From Rickettsiales bacterium (GTDB taxonomy: Bacteria; Pseudomonadota; Alphaproteobacteria; Rickettsiales; UBA1997): a DNA stretch of 16,828 bases. Location of the stretch: contig JAOFKK010000018.1 of the NCBI GenBank assembly GCA_028040005.1, forward strand, positions 1 through 16,828. Reading direction: 5' to 3'. The notes beneath the pieces were generated by a model. It made no database searches, was not told the DNA's origin, and saw only the letters and a list, made by a program, of their open reading frames with translations. The translations under genes and the position numbers were made by a program. This document shows positions 1-8,293 of this stretch, one piece after another (position 1 is the stretch's first letter; each line of letters starts with the position of its first letter).

Positions 1-1051
1 CTTTTTTAATATTATTCTTATTAATAATAATAAAGATTGCTTTAAAATCAATAATGTCAGAAGAGCAAGGATTATTGATAATTTTACCATCAATTGCCTG
101 ATATGCAATTGGTACCCCAAGATTATTTTGGGCTAAAATATTAATAACATCAATCCATTTAAGATTAGATTCAATATTATATCTTATACATTCCTCGCCC
201 GAACTATTAAATAATGTCTCTATCACCTGTTCTGATCCAGGAGTTAAGATTGCTCTCATTAATAATTCTGGATAAGTCCTTATTGGCCTTAAAGTATTAT
301 CAGCGCCAATTTTAATTAATCTTTCGCGATTTTTATCCTTTACTACTTCTGAGATAATTCTGGATTTAATTCCTAAATTTCTGATGCGATCAATTAATTC
401 AAAATTAATACTATCTGACGAACCTCGAAGAGAGCTATAAGCAAAAGTAACAATAATTGAAGCCTCTTTAAGATTTGTCCCTTCAATAAAATCATCAGAA
501 GATATATCCTGATTAACTAAATGCACATTGAGCTTGCGTAATTTTTCAGATAAACCATTATTAAAATAAGTGCTAACAATAATGATTGGTAATTTTGCAA
601 AATCTGCGTGACTATTCCTTAACCCAGTGACTGCTTCATAAAAATATTCTTCAGTAATTTCTTTTGAACAATTTAAAAAAACAATATGATCTTTCATTTT
701 CCAATTCCAATTTCCGGTTAATATTTTATTTCTAATTTCTTGTCTATATTCAAAATATAATGATGCAGTTTGAGCTACAACCGCAATTCCAATAAAATAA
801 ATTAAAATTATTGTAACCACCCTACCCTCATTACTTTTGGAAGATAAATCACCATAACCAACAGTGGTAACAGTGGTAATGGTCAGCCAAAAAGCATCAA
901 AAAAATGTAATTTTTCAAAATACATCATTAATAAACTATGTAAAATAATTATTCCAAAAAGAACAAAAAGCATTTTACATAATTGGCTTTTAATAGGGCT
1001 ATTTTTAACTTTGCGTGAAAAAAAATTAAATTTTTTAAATCCAATCAACAT
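1..1051 (-). CDS. Two-TM potassium channel with RCK/TrkA-type regulatory domain (C-terminus cut by window edge)
   Basis: Reading the minus strand from the ATG at 1051 gives 350 codons with no stop before the window edge, so the 3' end is missing. The N-terminus has one membrane helix (about residues 25-44), a pore loop with the K+ selectivity filter TTVGYGD (62-68) and a second helix (about 78-98). This is the minimal channel fold of inner-membrane K+ channels. A cytoplasmic part from about residue 120 resembles an RCK (KTN/TrkA-N) domain: beta strand DHIVFL, the stretch VHLVNQDISSDDFIEGTNL, and IKIGADNTLRPIRTYPELL, followed by an RCK-C-like segment. The usual GxGxxG nucleotide loop is absent; LNCSKE stands in its place, so NAD binding is doubtful. 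The start lies 10 bp after the stop of the phosphate permease, so the two are probably co-transcribed. There is no clear Shine-Dalgarno. The family call is secure; ligand and direction of K+ flow cannot be told. Confidence 0.9.
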   Translation of the reverse strand, partial: MLIGFKKFNFFSRKVKNSPIKSQLCKMLFVLFGIIILHSLLMMYFEKLHFFDAFWLTITTVTTVGYGDLSSKSNEGRVVTIILIYFIGIAVVAQTASLYFEYRQEIRNKILTGNWNWKMKDHIVFLNCSKEITEEYFYEAVTGLRNSHADFAKLPIIIVSTYFNNGLSEKLRKLNVHLVNQDISSDDFIEGTNLKEASIIVTFAYSSLRGSSDSINFELIDRIRNLGIKSRIISEVVKDKNRERLIKIGADNTLRPIRTYPELLMRAILTPGSEQVIETLFNSSGEECIRYNIESNLKWIDVINILAQNNLGVPIAYQAIDGKIINNPCSSDIIDFKAIFIIINKNNIKK

Positions 1052-1061
1052 TCTGAAAAGA

Positions 1062-2021
1062 TTAAAATTTACCTTGTAATAACAACAGCATAGCAACGCC
1101 AGTAGCCAAACCAAACAAAACCTTACCCAAATCCATCAAAACAACTGGCAATGCTGCTTTAAAACCTATTTTACCACTATTTATTAATGAAATAGCTAAT
1201 TCACGACCAGTTAAAAGACCAATAAAGACCCATGTAGTAGACATTGGAATATTATTATATTGTTTAAAATAAATTAAAATTAAAACATAAACTAAATCAA
1301 TTAAAGTTGCAGCTCTAACATTTTTGGTCCCCGTTTTACTTTTAACAACTTTTTGAATTTTACCACCCCTTTCATAAAACATAAAAAACAAAAATATGAT
1401 AAAGACCGAAGTTACAATAATCATAGAAAATACATCTAATGATCTTGGTAAATAAACCGCAATATTTGCCACATCATGAGAAAGCCAGCTATACCATAAA
1501 AAGGCAGTAGTAATAAATTGGAAAATACGCCAATTTTTTTTAGCTTCACGACTCATAGGATATTTATCTTCATGAAAAAACTTGGTAATTATCATCCACA
1601 CAATAAAAGAAACCACGGCAGCAAGACCATATCCCAAGAAACTTTTAATAAGCATTTTATTAAATACTAAACTTGAAGCAAAAGAACTTAAAATAATAAA
1701 AGTAGTAGAAATGGGTATTCCAAGCCTAGTTAAAAGAACCAAAACTAAAGGGGGGATAATAATCATCCAAGAAGTTGGATCATGAAATGGTATTTTATCT
1801 AATCTGCTAAATGAAATATCTCCATCATTAAAATACCAACTATTCCAAATGGTAAACACCATTATACCGGCAGCAAAAAAGAACATTTGATACCAATTTA
1901 AAATTCTTCTATTTGATCGAATAAACGTTCCAAGAGTCTGAACTGCGTCATTAGCCATTACCGAATATGCCGCCAAAACGAAAGCAATAAAGGAAAAAAT
2001 ATTAATTGAAAAAATATCCAT
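1062..2021 (-). CDS. PiT-family inorganic phosphate transporter
   Basis: A 319-residue integral membrane protein with about 8-10 predicted helices. PiT permeases move phosphate (often as a metal-phosphate complex) into the cell with a cation. The family's inverted duplication is visible: an N-terminal signature MANDAVQTLGTF (22-33) with its partner SHDVANIAV (181-189), and two copies of the P-x-S-T-T hairpin, PISTT (103-107) and PMSTT (259-263). A basic cytoplasmic loop (about 216-236) separates the halves. The protein is shorter than E. coli PitA (about 500 aa) but both repeat halves are present, so it looks intact. It is divergent from the ampG-like gene and sits just upstream of the K+ channel, giving a small ion-handling pair. 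No PhoU/DUF47 partner is seen. The exact substrate (phosphate versus sulfate or another anion) is inferred from family. Confidence 0.9.
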   Translation of the reverse strand: MDIFSINIFSFIAFVLAAYSVMANDAVQTLGTFIRSNRRILNWYQMFFFAAGIMVFTIWNSWYFNDGDISFSRLDKIPFHDPTSWMIIIPPLVLVLLTRLGIPISTTFIILSSFASSLVFNKMLIKSFLGYGLAAVVSFIVWMIITKFFHEDKYPMSREAKKNWRIFQFITTAFLWYSWLSHDVANIAVYLPRSLDVFSMIIVTSVFIIFLFFMFYERGGKIQKVVKSKTGTKNVRAATLIDLVYVLILIYFKQYNNIPMSTTWVFIGLLTGRELAISLINSGKIGFKAALPVVLMDLGKVLFGLATGVAMLLLLQGKF

Positions 2022-2037
2022 TATCTAAAATGAGAGA

Positions 2038-2066
2038 TTGATTTATTGTTAAACATTGCATAAAAT
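2038..2066 (+). promoter_or_regulatory. Putative sigma70-type promoter for the ampG-like operon
   Basis: TTGATT (2038-2043), a 17-bp spacer and TAAAAT (2061-2066) lie about 50 bp before the ampG-like start in the 95-bp divergent spacer. A perfect 12-bp palindrome ACTAAATTTAGT (2068-2079) follows at once, where the transcription start would fall, and could be an operator. In DNA this AT-rich, promoter-like matches are common, so the call is tentative. Confidence 0.35.
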
Positions 2067-2116
2067 GACTAAATTTAGTTCAGGCTTATTTTTTACCTCA
2101 ATCTAAATATAAATCA

Positions 2117-3379
2117 ATGTTTTTTATTATAAATTGGACAAAATTATTTTTTAGAAAAGAAATTATAGTAATTTTTTTACTTGGAATATCTTCTGGAATA
2201 CCCCTGGCTCTACTTCTAACAACTTTAAAAGCCTTATTTATTGATAAGCAAGTTGATTTAGTAACCATTGGATTTAGCTCAATTATTATCTCTTCCTATA
2301 GTTTAAAATTTTTATGGTCACCTTTGGTCGATTCCATTAAAATACCTTTTTTATATCAAAAATTTGGTCAAAGAAGATCTTGGATTTTAACATCGCAAAT
2401 TATATTGATTATTCTAATTATTATATTGGGAATCTTTAGCTCTAGTAGTAATATCTCCTTAATTTTTGCAATCGGATTTGCTATTAGCTTTACTTCTGCT
2501 ACCCAAGATATCGCAATTGATTCTTACAGAATAAATTCTATTCAAAAAGAAGATCAGGCGATTGCGTCTTCTTTTTATATTTATGGCTACCATATTGGAA
2601 TGTTAATTTCAGGTGCTTTAGCACTTATTATTTCTGAATATTTTTCATGGATGATTGTTTATTATTTTCTTGCTTTTTCAATTATAATTGGAATATTTGG
2701 CGTTTTACTTGGCCTAGAAAAGCAATCTAAAATATCTCAAGATAAGCAAAATTTTATCGATTGGTTTAAAAATTATGTAACTTTACCATTGGTTGAATTT
2801 TTTAAATATAATAAATGGTATTTAATATTCCCTTTTATTATTAGTTTTAAATTATGTGACATATTTGCAGGAACATTAGTTTTGCCTTTTTTAAAGGATA
2901 TTGGATTTTCTTATGGCCAATATGCCGCAATTGTTAAAACATATGGTCTTTTTGCCACTATGATCGGTATCTTATTTGGAGGAATATTAGTTAAAAAAAC
3001 AAATTTAATTATTTCTATTTGGATTGCACTTTTTGCTCAAATCATTTCCAATCTTGGTTATTATTTTCAATCTATAATAGGTTATGATGTTAATCTTCTT
3101 TATATCGTAATATTTGTTGAAAATTTTAGTAGTGGTATTGGTACGGTTATTTTTGTAGCATATCTTAGTAGTCTTTGCAATAAAGCTTTTAGTGCAACCC
3201 AATATGCATTACTAACTTCCCTAGCCGCCCTTGGTCGCAGCTTATTTTCTTCTTCTTCGGGTATTTTTGCACAAAATTATGGTTGGGATAATTTTTTCTT
3301 AATATCAATTACAACTGCTATTCCATCAATATTTTTGCTATATTTAATTACAAAAACTCATGATTTTAAACGAAAATAA
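2117..3379 (+). CDS. ampG: AmpG-like MFS permease (muropeptide importer)
   Basis: A 420-residue major facilitator protein with about 12 hydrophobic helices. AmpG permeases take up GlcNAc-anhydroMurNAc peptides released from the wall for recycling. The AmpG-type landmarks are GISSGIPLALLLTTL in helix 1 (23-37), KFLWSPLVDS (64-73), the basic inter-helix loop GQRRSW (84-89) and ATQDIAIDSYRI (128-139). Rickettsiales commonly carry several AmpG paralogues, and some may carry other substrates, so the name is a family call. It opens the long plus-strand run that also holds ftsI, consistent with a link to peptidoglycan metabolism. The start has no Shine-Dalgarno, but MFFIINWTKLFF is a plausible N-terminus and no earlier start is evident. 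The 3' end overlaps tsaC by 20 bp. Confidence 0.85.
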   Translation: MFFIINWTKLFFRKEIIVIFLLGISSGIPLALLLTTLKALFIDKQVDLVTIGFSSIIISSYSLKFLWSPLVDSIKIPFLYQKFGQRRSWILTSQIILIILIIILGIFSSSSNISLIFAIGFAISFTSATQDIAIDSYRINSIQKEDQAIASSFYIYGYHIGMLISGALALIISEYFSWMIVYYFLAFSIIIGIFGVLLGLEKQSKISQDKQNFIDWFKNYVTLPLVEFFKYNKWYLIFPFIISFKLCDIFAGTLVLPFLKDIGFSYGQYAAIVKTYGLFATMIGILFGGILVKKTNLIISIWIALFAQIISNLGYYFQSIIGYDVNLLYIVIFVENFSSGIGTVIFVAYLSSLCNKAFSATQYALLTSLAALGRSLFSSSSGIFAQNYGWDNFFLISITTAIPSIFLLYLITKTHDFKRK

Positions 3380-3956
3380 TGAGGAAGCTATTATCAATAG
3401 TATTAATCAACTTAACTCTGGGAAGTTAATTATTTTACCAACTGATACAATATATGGTATTGCAGCTAAGGCTGAAGATGATTTGGCGGTGCAAAAAATT
3501 TATGATGCTAAAAAAAGATCCAAAAATAAAGCAATCGCTATTTTTTTAAAAAATATTGAACAAATTGAGCAAAAATTTTATCTAAATGATATTGAAAAAA
3601 AAATAATCAAAAAATATCTTCCAGGAGCCGTAACAATAATATTAAAACCTAAAAATAACAAATTTTCTAAATTTCTTAACCAAAATAATGATAATTTGGC
3701 AGTTAGGATAGCAGATAATAAATTTTGCCTAGATTTATTAGATAAATTTAATGGTGCCATCGCTGTTTCTAGCGCTAATATTTCTGGTCAAAAGGAAATT
3801 AATAATATAAATTTACTACAAAAAGAATTTGGCGATAAAATTGACCTAATAATCACAGGCAAAATAAATCCAGAATCTTTAGCTTCAACAATTATTCAGG
3901 TTACAAATAATAAAATTAACATTCTAAGACAAGGATTAGTTCAAATAAAAATATAA
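3360..3956 (+). CDS. tsaC: L-threonylcarbamoyladenylate synthase (Sua5/YrdC/YciO family)
   Basis: This 198-residue cytoplasmic enzyme matches the YrdC fold in length and motifs. It makes threonylcarbamoyl-AMP from Thr, bicarbonate and ATP, the first step of t6A37 formation on ANN-decoding tRNAs; TsaB/D/E complete it. Visible motifs are LPTDTIYGIAAKA (26-38), the basic substrate loop DAKKRSKNKAIAIFL (49-63; the usual KxR and K), PGAVTIIL (87-94), SSANISG (136-142), STII near 175 and the closing ILRQG (187-191). There is no Sua5 C-terminal domain, so it is the short TsaC type. The start codon lies inside the last codons of the permease gene (20-bp overlap), which implies translational coupling. 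cmk begins 5 bp after the stop. A non-t6A YciO paralogue cannot be fully excluded. Confidence 0.9.
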   Translation: MILNENNEEAIINSINQLNSGKLIILPTDTIYGIAAKAEDDLAVQKIYDAKKRSKNKAIAIFLKNIEQIEQKFYLNDIEKKIIKKYLPGAVTIILKPKNNKFSKFLNQNNDNLAVRIADNKFCLDLLDKFNGAIAVSSANISGQKEINNINLLQKEFGDKIDLIITGKINPESLASTIIQVTNNKINILRQGLVQIKI

Positions 3957-3961
3957 CTCAA

Positions 3962-4600
3962 ATGAAAAAACTTTTAATAGCAATAGATGGCCCATCATCA
4001 TCAGGAAAAAGCACAATTGCCAAAAATCTTAGTAATTTTTACCAAATACCCTTTTTAAATACGGGGTCATTATATCGCGCTCTGGCCTTTTTAGCTTATA
4101 AAAATAATCTATCAGAAGATAAAATAGATAAAATTGCTAATCTAGCTGATCAAATACATAAATTAGATCTTGATTCGCCAGAAATACATAATGAAGAAAT
4201 AGGAAAATTTGCTTCAAAAATTGCACAAAAACCAATAATTAGAAAAGCCCTCTTTGATTTGCAAATTAACTTTAAAGAAAATTCACTTAATCAATATAAT
4301 GGCGCTATTTTAGAAGGACGAGATATAGGTACAATAATTTGTCCAGAAGCCGATTTTAAATTTTTTATTGTTGTAGATGTTCAAATTAGAGCAAAAAGAA
4401 GATTTGAGCAATTGCAAAAATTAAATCCAACTATAGAATATGAAAATATATTAAAGGATTTGCAAAAAAGAGATTATGATGATAAAAATCGTAAAATAGC
4501 ACCCTTAATTAAAGCTGATAATGCAGTTGAAATTGACAATTCTCTTGATCCTAAAATAATATTAGCACAAATAACAAAAATAATTAATGACCAAAATTAA
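3962..4600 (+). CDS. cmk: Cytidylate kinase
   Basis: A 212-residue P-loop kinase that phosphorylates CMP and dCMP with ATP, feeding CTP and dCTP pools. The Walker A loop is GPSSSGKS (10-17). NTGSLYRALAFLA (33-45) is the family's substrate region, LEGRDIGTIICPEADFKF (117-134) is the diagnostic Cmk segment, and KRDYDDKNRKIAPL (169-182) is the lid with its Arg and Asp residues, followed by the usual A-D-N-A-V-E-I-D-N-S end. Length is close to that of E. coli Cmk (about 225). In many proteobacteria cmk is followed by rpsA; here purH follows instead, overlapping by 14 bp in another frame, which groups pyrimidine and purine nucleotide genes. No Shine-Dalgarno is visible, so translation may depend on coupling to tsaC, 5 bp upstream. 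Confidence 0.96.
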   Translation: MKKLLIAIDGPSSSGKSTIAKNLSNFYQIPFLNTGSLYRALAFLAYKNNLSEDKIDKIANLADQIHKLDLDSPEIHNEEIGKFASKIAQKPIIRKALFDLQINFKENSLNQYNGAILEGRDIGTIICPEADFKFFIVVDVQIRAKRRFEQLQKLNPTIEYENILKDLQKRDYDDKNRKIAPLIKADNAVEIDNSLDPKIILAQITKIINDQN

Positions 4601-6134
4601 AATCAAAAGAGCTCTAATTTCAGTATCGGACAAAACAAATATTATTGATTTAGCAAAATTTTTAGAGGAAAAAAATATTGAAATCATCTCAACCGGAGGT
4701 ACTTATAATTTACTTAAGCAAAATAACATTAATGTTATTAATATTTCTGATTTTACAAAATTTCCTGAAATTCTATCTGGTAGGGTCAAAACTCTTCACC
4801 CTAAAATTCATGGTGGGTTATTAGCAATTCCTGACAATGAAGAGCATATTAAAGAGGCTAATGAAAATAACATTAAGCCAATTGATTTAACTATAATTAA
4901 TCTTTATCCTTTTATGGAACATATTAAAAAAGGTTCTGATAAGGATTTAATTCGTGAGAATATTGATATTGGTGGCCCCTCAATGATTCGCTCTACTGCT
5001 AAAAATTATCACTATAAAACCATCATTACCAATATTGATGATTATCAAATATTGCAAGATCAAATTAATGATAATAATGGTCAGGTTGATTTTGAATTTA
5101 GAGAAAAAATGGCTAAAAAAGCCTTTAATGTGACCGCTAATTATGATGCTAATATTGCTAATTGGTTTAATAATTTAAATCAAGATGAAGATATAACACA
5201 AAATATATTAATATCTGGCGATTTAAAGCAAACATTACGCTATGGTGAAAATTCCCATCAAGAAGCTAGAATATATCAAGATAATTTTAAAAAAACTGGC
5301 ATTGCCCATGCTCAAAAATTACAAGGTAAAGATTTAAGTTATAATAATTTTAATGACTCCGATGCTGCATTGGCAATTATTACTGAATTTGAAAAAGCGA
5401 GTTGCGTTATTGTAAAGCATGCTAACCCTTGTGGCGTTGCAACCTCTGATGATATCTTGGAATCTTACAAAAAAGCCTTTGAGTCTGATTCAAAAAGCGC
5501 TTTCGGTGGTATAGTTGCCTTAAATCGTAAAGTTGAAGAAGATCTAGCTCTGGAAATATCTAAAATATTTTTTGAAGTAATAATCGCTCCTGATTTTTCA
5601 AAAGAAGCTCTTGAAATATTATCTAAGAAAAAGAACTTAAGACTTCTGAAGACCAATATTGTAAAATTAGATCAAAAATTTGAGGTTAAAACTATTTCAG
5701 GAGGCTTTCTAACTCAAGAAATAGACAATAAAATCATCAATATTGAAGATTTAAATTTAGCATCAAAGGCAAAAATACCTAACTTAGAATTAGAAGAGTT
5801 AGCTTTTGCTATGAAAATTTGTAAATATGTTAAATCTAACGCTATTGTCGTAACCAGCAACATGCAAACAATTGGTATTGGATGTGGTCAACAAAATAGA
5901 GTTGACTCAGTTGAAATAGCCTGTAAAAAAGCTATTAATTTTAATAATTCTAATAAATTCTTAGCATCTGATGCCTTTTTCCCCTTTGCTGATAATATAG
6001 AAATTGCTGCTAAATATGGTATCAAGGCAATTATTGCACCCTCTGGATCAATTAGAGATAAAGAAGTTATAGATGCCTGCGATAAGCATAATATCGCCCT
6101 TTACTTTTTGCAAACTAGACATTTTAAACACTAA
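4587..6134 (+). CDS. purH: Bifunctional AICAR transformylase / IMP cyclohydrolase
   Basis: A 515-residue enzyme for the last two steps of de novo purine synthesis: formylation of AICAR by 10-formyl-THF, then ring closure to IMP. The N-terminal cyclohydrolase (MGS-like) domain shows ALISVSDKT (9-17), STGGT (35-39), GRVKTLHPKIHGGLL (65-79) and INLYPF (104-109). The C-terminal transformylase domain shows LRYGENSHQ (217-225; Ser where Pro is usual), the catalytic KHANPCG (277-283), SAFGGIVALNR (304-314), ASDAFFPF, PSGSIRD and the terminal RHFKH. All expected elements are present and the length is normal, so it should be active. It overlaps cmk by 14 bp and its TAA shares one base with the ftsI ATG. 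Rickettsia proper has lost this pathway, so its presence argues for a less reduced relative. Confidence 0.97.
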   Translation: MTKIKIKRALISVSDKTNIIDLAKFLEEKNIEIISTGGTYNLLKQNNINVINISDFTKFPEILSGRVKTLHPKIHGGLLAIPDNEEHIKEANENNIKPIDLTIINLYPFMEHIKKGSDKDLIRENIDIGGPSMIRSTAKNYHYKTIITNIDDYQILQDQINDNNGQVDFEFREKMAKKAFNVTANYDANIANWFNNLNQDEDITQNILISGDLKQTLRYGENSHQEARIYQDNFKKTGIAHAQKLQGKDLSYNNFNDSDAALAIITEFEKASCVIVKHANPCGVATSDDILESYKKAFESDSKSAFGGIVALNRKVEEDLALEISKIFFEVIIAPDFSKEALEILSKKKNLRLLKTNIVKLDQKFEVKTISGGFLTQEIDNKIINIEDLNLASKAKIPNLELEELAFAMKICKYVKSNAIVVTSNMQTIGIGCGQQNRVDSVEIACKKAINFNNSNKFLASDAFFPFADNIEIAAKYGIKAIIAPSGSIRDKEVIDACDKHNIALYFLQTRHFKH

Positions 6135-7678
6135 TGTCAGATAATAATATCAAAAAAGGTCGTTTAATATTTATATATTTTTTAATATTAATAGCTTTTC
6201 TTTTTATATTATCAAAAATGTCCTATTACGCCATTACTGGTGATAAGATAATTGTTAACGCCTCATATGATCTTAAAAATGTTAACATAAGAGGTGATAT
6301 AGTTGATCGCAATAATACCATAATTGCCACAGACTTAAAAACAAAATCCCTATATATAGATAAAATTCTTGTTAAAAATAAAGAAAAATCAGCAAAAAAA
6401 ATTAGCGAAATTCTTCCGGATATATCTTATGAAAAAATATTAAAAAGAATCACTTCTAAAAAACATTCTGAATGGATTTTAATTAAAAAAAACATTTCTC
6501 CCAAAGAGCAGCAAGCAATAGAGAATCTTAATTTACCTGGGGTAATTTTTGAAAATGACATGATGAGAATTTATCCCCATAAATCTTTATTTAGTCATAT
6601 TGTAGGCTATGTTGATTTAGACCGGAAAGGTTTATCAGGAATGGAAAGGCAATATAATAAGCAATTAATTAAAGGCAATAATGTTCAATTAGCAGTAGAT
6701 CTTAAATTACAAGACATATTACATAGCGAAATAAAGCAAGCCTTAAAGGAAAATAAATCAGATGCTGCATCTGGTATAATTATGGATGTTAATAATGGGG
6801 AAATATTAGCCTTAACTAGCTTTCCTGATTTTGATTTAAATCAGCAAAAAAAATCTGCTAATAAACAAAAATTCAATCGCATAACTCATGGTATATATGA
6901 AATTGGCTCCATATTAAAGATTATAACTAATGTTATTGCTTTCGAAGAGAATCTTATTAAATTAGACGATATTTTTGATGTTAAGGATGATATAAAATAT
7001 AGTAAATTTACAATAAAGGATAATTATAAAATTAAGGATGAGATGAATGTAAGAGAAATTTTCATTCACTCATCTAATATCGGAACCGTCAAAATTGCAA
7101 AAAAGATTGGCCGAAAATTGCAAAAGAAATATTTTAAAAAATTCAATCTTTTAGGTCGTATAGAAACCGATTTTCCGGCCCTGGGTAAACCCATTTTTCC
7201 TAGAAGATGGCGAGATATCAACTTATTTACCATATCATATGGCCATGGTATTGCAATTACACCATTGCATATTACATCATTAATTTCTGCAATCGTAAAT
7301 GATGGAAAATATTACAAACCTTCCTTTATTAAAACTAAGGATGATTTGGAGCCAGAAAAAATAATTATTAATAAATTAACCTCTGAAATCATTAGATCTT
7401 TAATGGAAGATACTGTAAAATATGGCACTGGTAAAAAATCTTATCTAGAAAATTATAAAATTGGTGGTAAAACTGGTACTGCAGATAAAGCTGCATTTGG
7501 ATCATATGATAAATCTCAAACAATATCATCTTTTGTTGCGGCATTTCCAATAGATAAGCCAAAATATTTAATTTTTGTTATGTTTGATAATCCAAAAACA
7601 AAATTTAAGGCTGGCGGCTTAATAGCTGCACCGGTAGTAAAAGAAATTATAAAAAGAATAATAATATTATTTCCATAA
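6134..7678 (+). CDS. ftsI: Peptidoglycan D,D-transpeptidase FtsI (PBP3-like)
   Basis: A 514-residue class B penicillin-binding protein that cross-links septal peptidoglycan at the division site. A short basic N-terminus and one membrane anchor (about 11-29) precede the periplasmic dimerisation domain, which holds RGDIVDRN (53-60) and the GLSGMERQYN segment (167-175). The transpeptidase motifs are complete: SILK with acyl-acceptor Ser259 and Lys262, SSN (313-315) and KTG (446-448). YEIGSILK replaces the common YEPGSTFK, with the catalytic residues kept. At 514 aa it is shorter than E. coli FtsI (588), mostly at the C-terminus. FtsI rather than the elongation PBP2/MrdA is favoured by the short N-domain and the GLSGMERQYN type of sequence, but no dcw genes (ftsL, murE) adjoin it. 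It starts on the last base of the purH stop (TAATG). Confidence 0.87.
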   Translation: MSDNNIKKGRLIFIYFLILIAFLFILSKMSYYAITGDKIIVNASYDLKNVNIRGDIVDRNNTIIATDLKTKSLYIDKILVKNKEKSAKKISEILPDISYEKILKRITSKKHSEWILIKKNISPKEQQAIENLNLPGVIFENDMMRIYPHKSLFSHIVGYVDLDRKGLSGMERQYNKQLIKGNNVQLAVDLKLQDILHSEIKQALKENKSDAASGIIMDVNNGEILALTSFPDFDLNQQKKSANKQKFNRITHGIYEIGSILKIITNVIAFEENLIKLDDIFDVKDDIKYSKFTIKDNYKIKDEMNVREIFIHSSNIGTVKIAKKIGRKLQKKYFKKFNLLGRIETDFPALGKPIFPRRWRDINLFTISYGHGIAITPLHITSLISAIVNDGKYYKPSFIKTKDDLEPEKIIINKLTSEIIRSLMEDTVKYGTGKKSYLENYKIGGKTGTADKAAFGSYDKSQTISSFVAAFPIDKPKYLIFVMFDNPKTKFKAGGLIAAPVVKEIIKRIIILFP

Positions 7679-7690
7679 ATTATATAAGAT

Positions 7691-8242
7691 ATGCAACATA
7701 AAGAAAACACAATATATGGCACAACGATTCTATCGGTTAGAAAAGATGGTAAGGTTGCAATTGCAGGCGATGGTCAAGTATCTTTCGGCAATACTGTTTT
7801 AAAATCTAGTGCTAAAAAAGTTAGAAAATTAGCAAAAGGCAATATTATCGCTGGCTTTGCTGGCGCTACAGCTGATGCATTTACTTTATTTGAAAGATTA
7901 GAAGAAAAATTAGAAAGATATCCAAACCAATTAACTAGAGCCTGCGTTGAATTAGCTAAAGATTGGAGATGTGATAAATATCTTAGAAAATTAGAAGCTA
8001 TGTTAATTGTTATTGACAAAGATACTTCTCTTGTTTTAACTGGTAATGGTGATGTATTAGAGCCAGAAGATGGTATAACGGCAATTGGATCTGGTGGTAA
8101 TTTTGCACTTTGTGCTGCAAAAGCATTAAAAGACACGAAATTAGATGCAGAATCAATTGTAAAAAAAGCAATGCAAATTGCAGCTGATGTCTGTATATAT
8201 ACCAATGATAATTTAACAATTGAGGTGATTAATTGTGACTAA
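7691..8242 (+). CDS. hslV: ATP-dependent protease peptidase subunit HslV
   Basis: A 183-residue proteasome-like threonine peptidase that forms the double hexamer of the HslUV (ClpQY) protease in the cytoplasm. The precursor starts MQHKENTIYG; removal of these 10 residues would expose Thr11-Thr12 as the catalytic N-terminus, as in other alphaproteobacteria. The active-site Asp27 (in AGDGQ, 25-29) and Lys43 (in SAKKVRKL) match mature positions 17 and 33. FAGATADAFTLFERLE, ELAKDWR, GNGDVLEPEDG, AIGSGG and CIYTNDN are all typical, and length is normal. It begins 12 bp after ftsI. The usual partner hslU does not follow; tolB does, after a 77-bp spacer. hslU is needed for function and must be elsewhere if the protease works. 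Confidence 0.97.
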   Translation: MQHKENTIYGTTILSVRKDGKVAIAGDGQVSFGNTVLKSSAKKVRKLAKGNIIAGFAGATADAFTLFERLEEKLERYPNQLTRACVELAKDWRCDKYLRKLEAMLIVIDKDTSLVLTGNGDVLEPEDGITAIGSGGNFALCAAKALKDTKLDAESIVKKAMQIAADVCIYTNDNLTIEVINCD

Positions 8243-8258
8243 CAACACTTAATCTTAC

Positions 8259-8280
8259 AGCAAAAATTGCTTTAAAGATG
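8259..8280 (+). repeat. 22-bp intergenic repeat, copy 1 (after hslV)
   Basis: This 22-bp sequence, starting AGCAAAAATTGCTTTAAAG, recurs exactly at 14596-14617 on the same strand. Both copies begin 17-21 bp after the stop codon of a plus-strand gene. Here the inverted arms AGCAA/TTGCT pair with an AAA loop, and pairing beyond them is interrupted by a mismatch. Weaker similarity runs a further 12-15 bp (AAAT then ATTATA in both). The TTGCTT inside it could also serve as a -35 for tolB. Confidence 0.7.
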
Positions 8281-8293
8281 CAAATATTATAAT
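8267..8293 (+). promoter_or_regulatory. Putative promoter for tolB-aspS-thrB
   Basis: TATAAT (8288-8293) stands 26 bp before the tolB ATG, with TTGCTT (8267-8272) 15 bp upstream inside the 22-bp repeat. The perfect -10 and the 77-bp gap in an otherwise tightly packed gene run suggest an internal promoter. The short spacer makes the -35 doubtful. Confidence 0.35.

Noticed and set aside
32..44. Third copy of the intergenic repeat (ATTGCTTTAAA)
   Set aside because: Only 11 bp match and it lies in the coding sequence of the K+ channel, where it encodes a plausible RCK-C strand.
864..1079. 71-codon plus-strand ORF
   Set aside because: It is antisense to the K+ channel N-terminus and pore region, which has the diagnostic TTVGYGD filter.
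7691..7720. HslV start further downstream, at the catalytic Thr
   Set aside because: The 10-residue leader ending in Gly before Thr-Thr is normal for alphaproteobacterial HslV and is removed by processing; no Met lies next to the Thr.
7774..8205. 143-codon minus-strand ORF
   Set aside because: It lies wholly antisense to hslV, whose catalytic residues and full length are clear; the reverse frame translates to low-complexity sequence without motifs.
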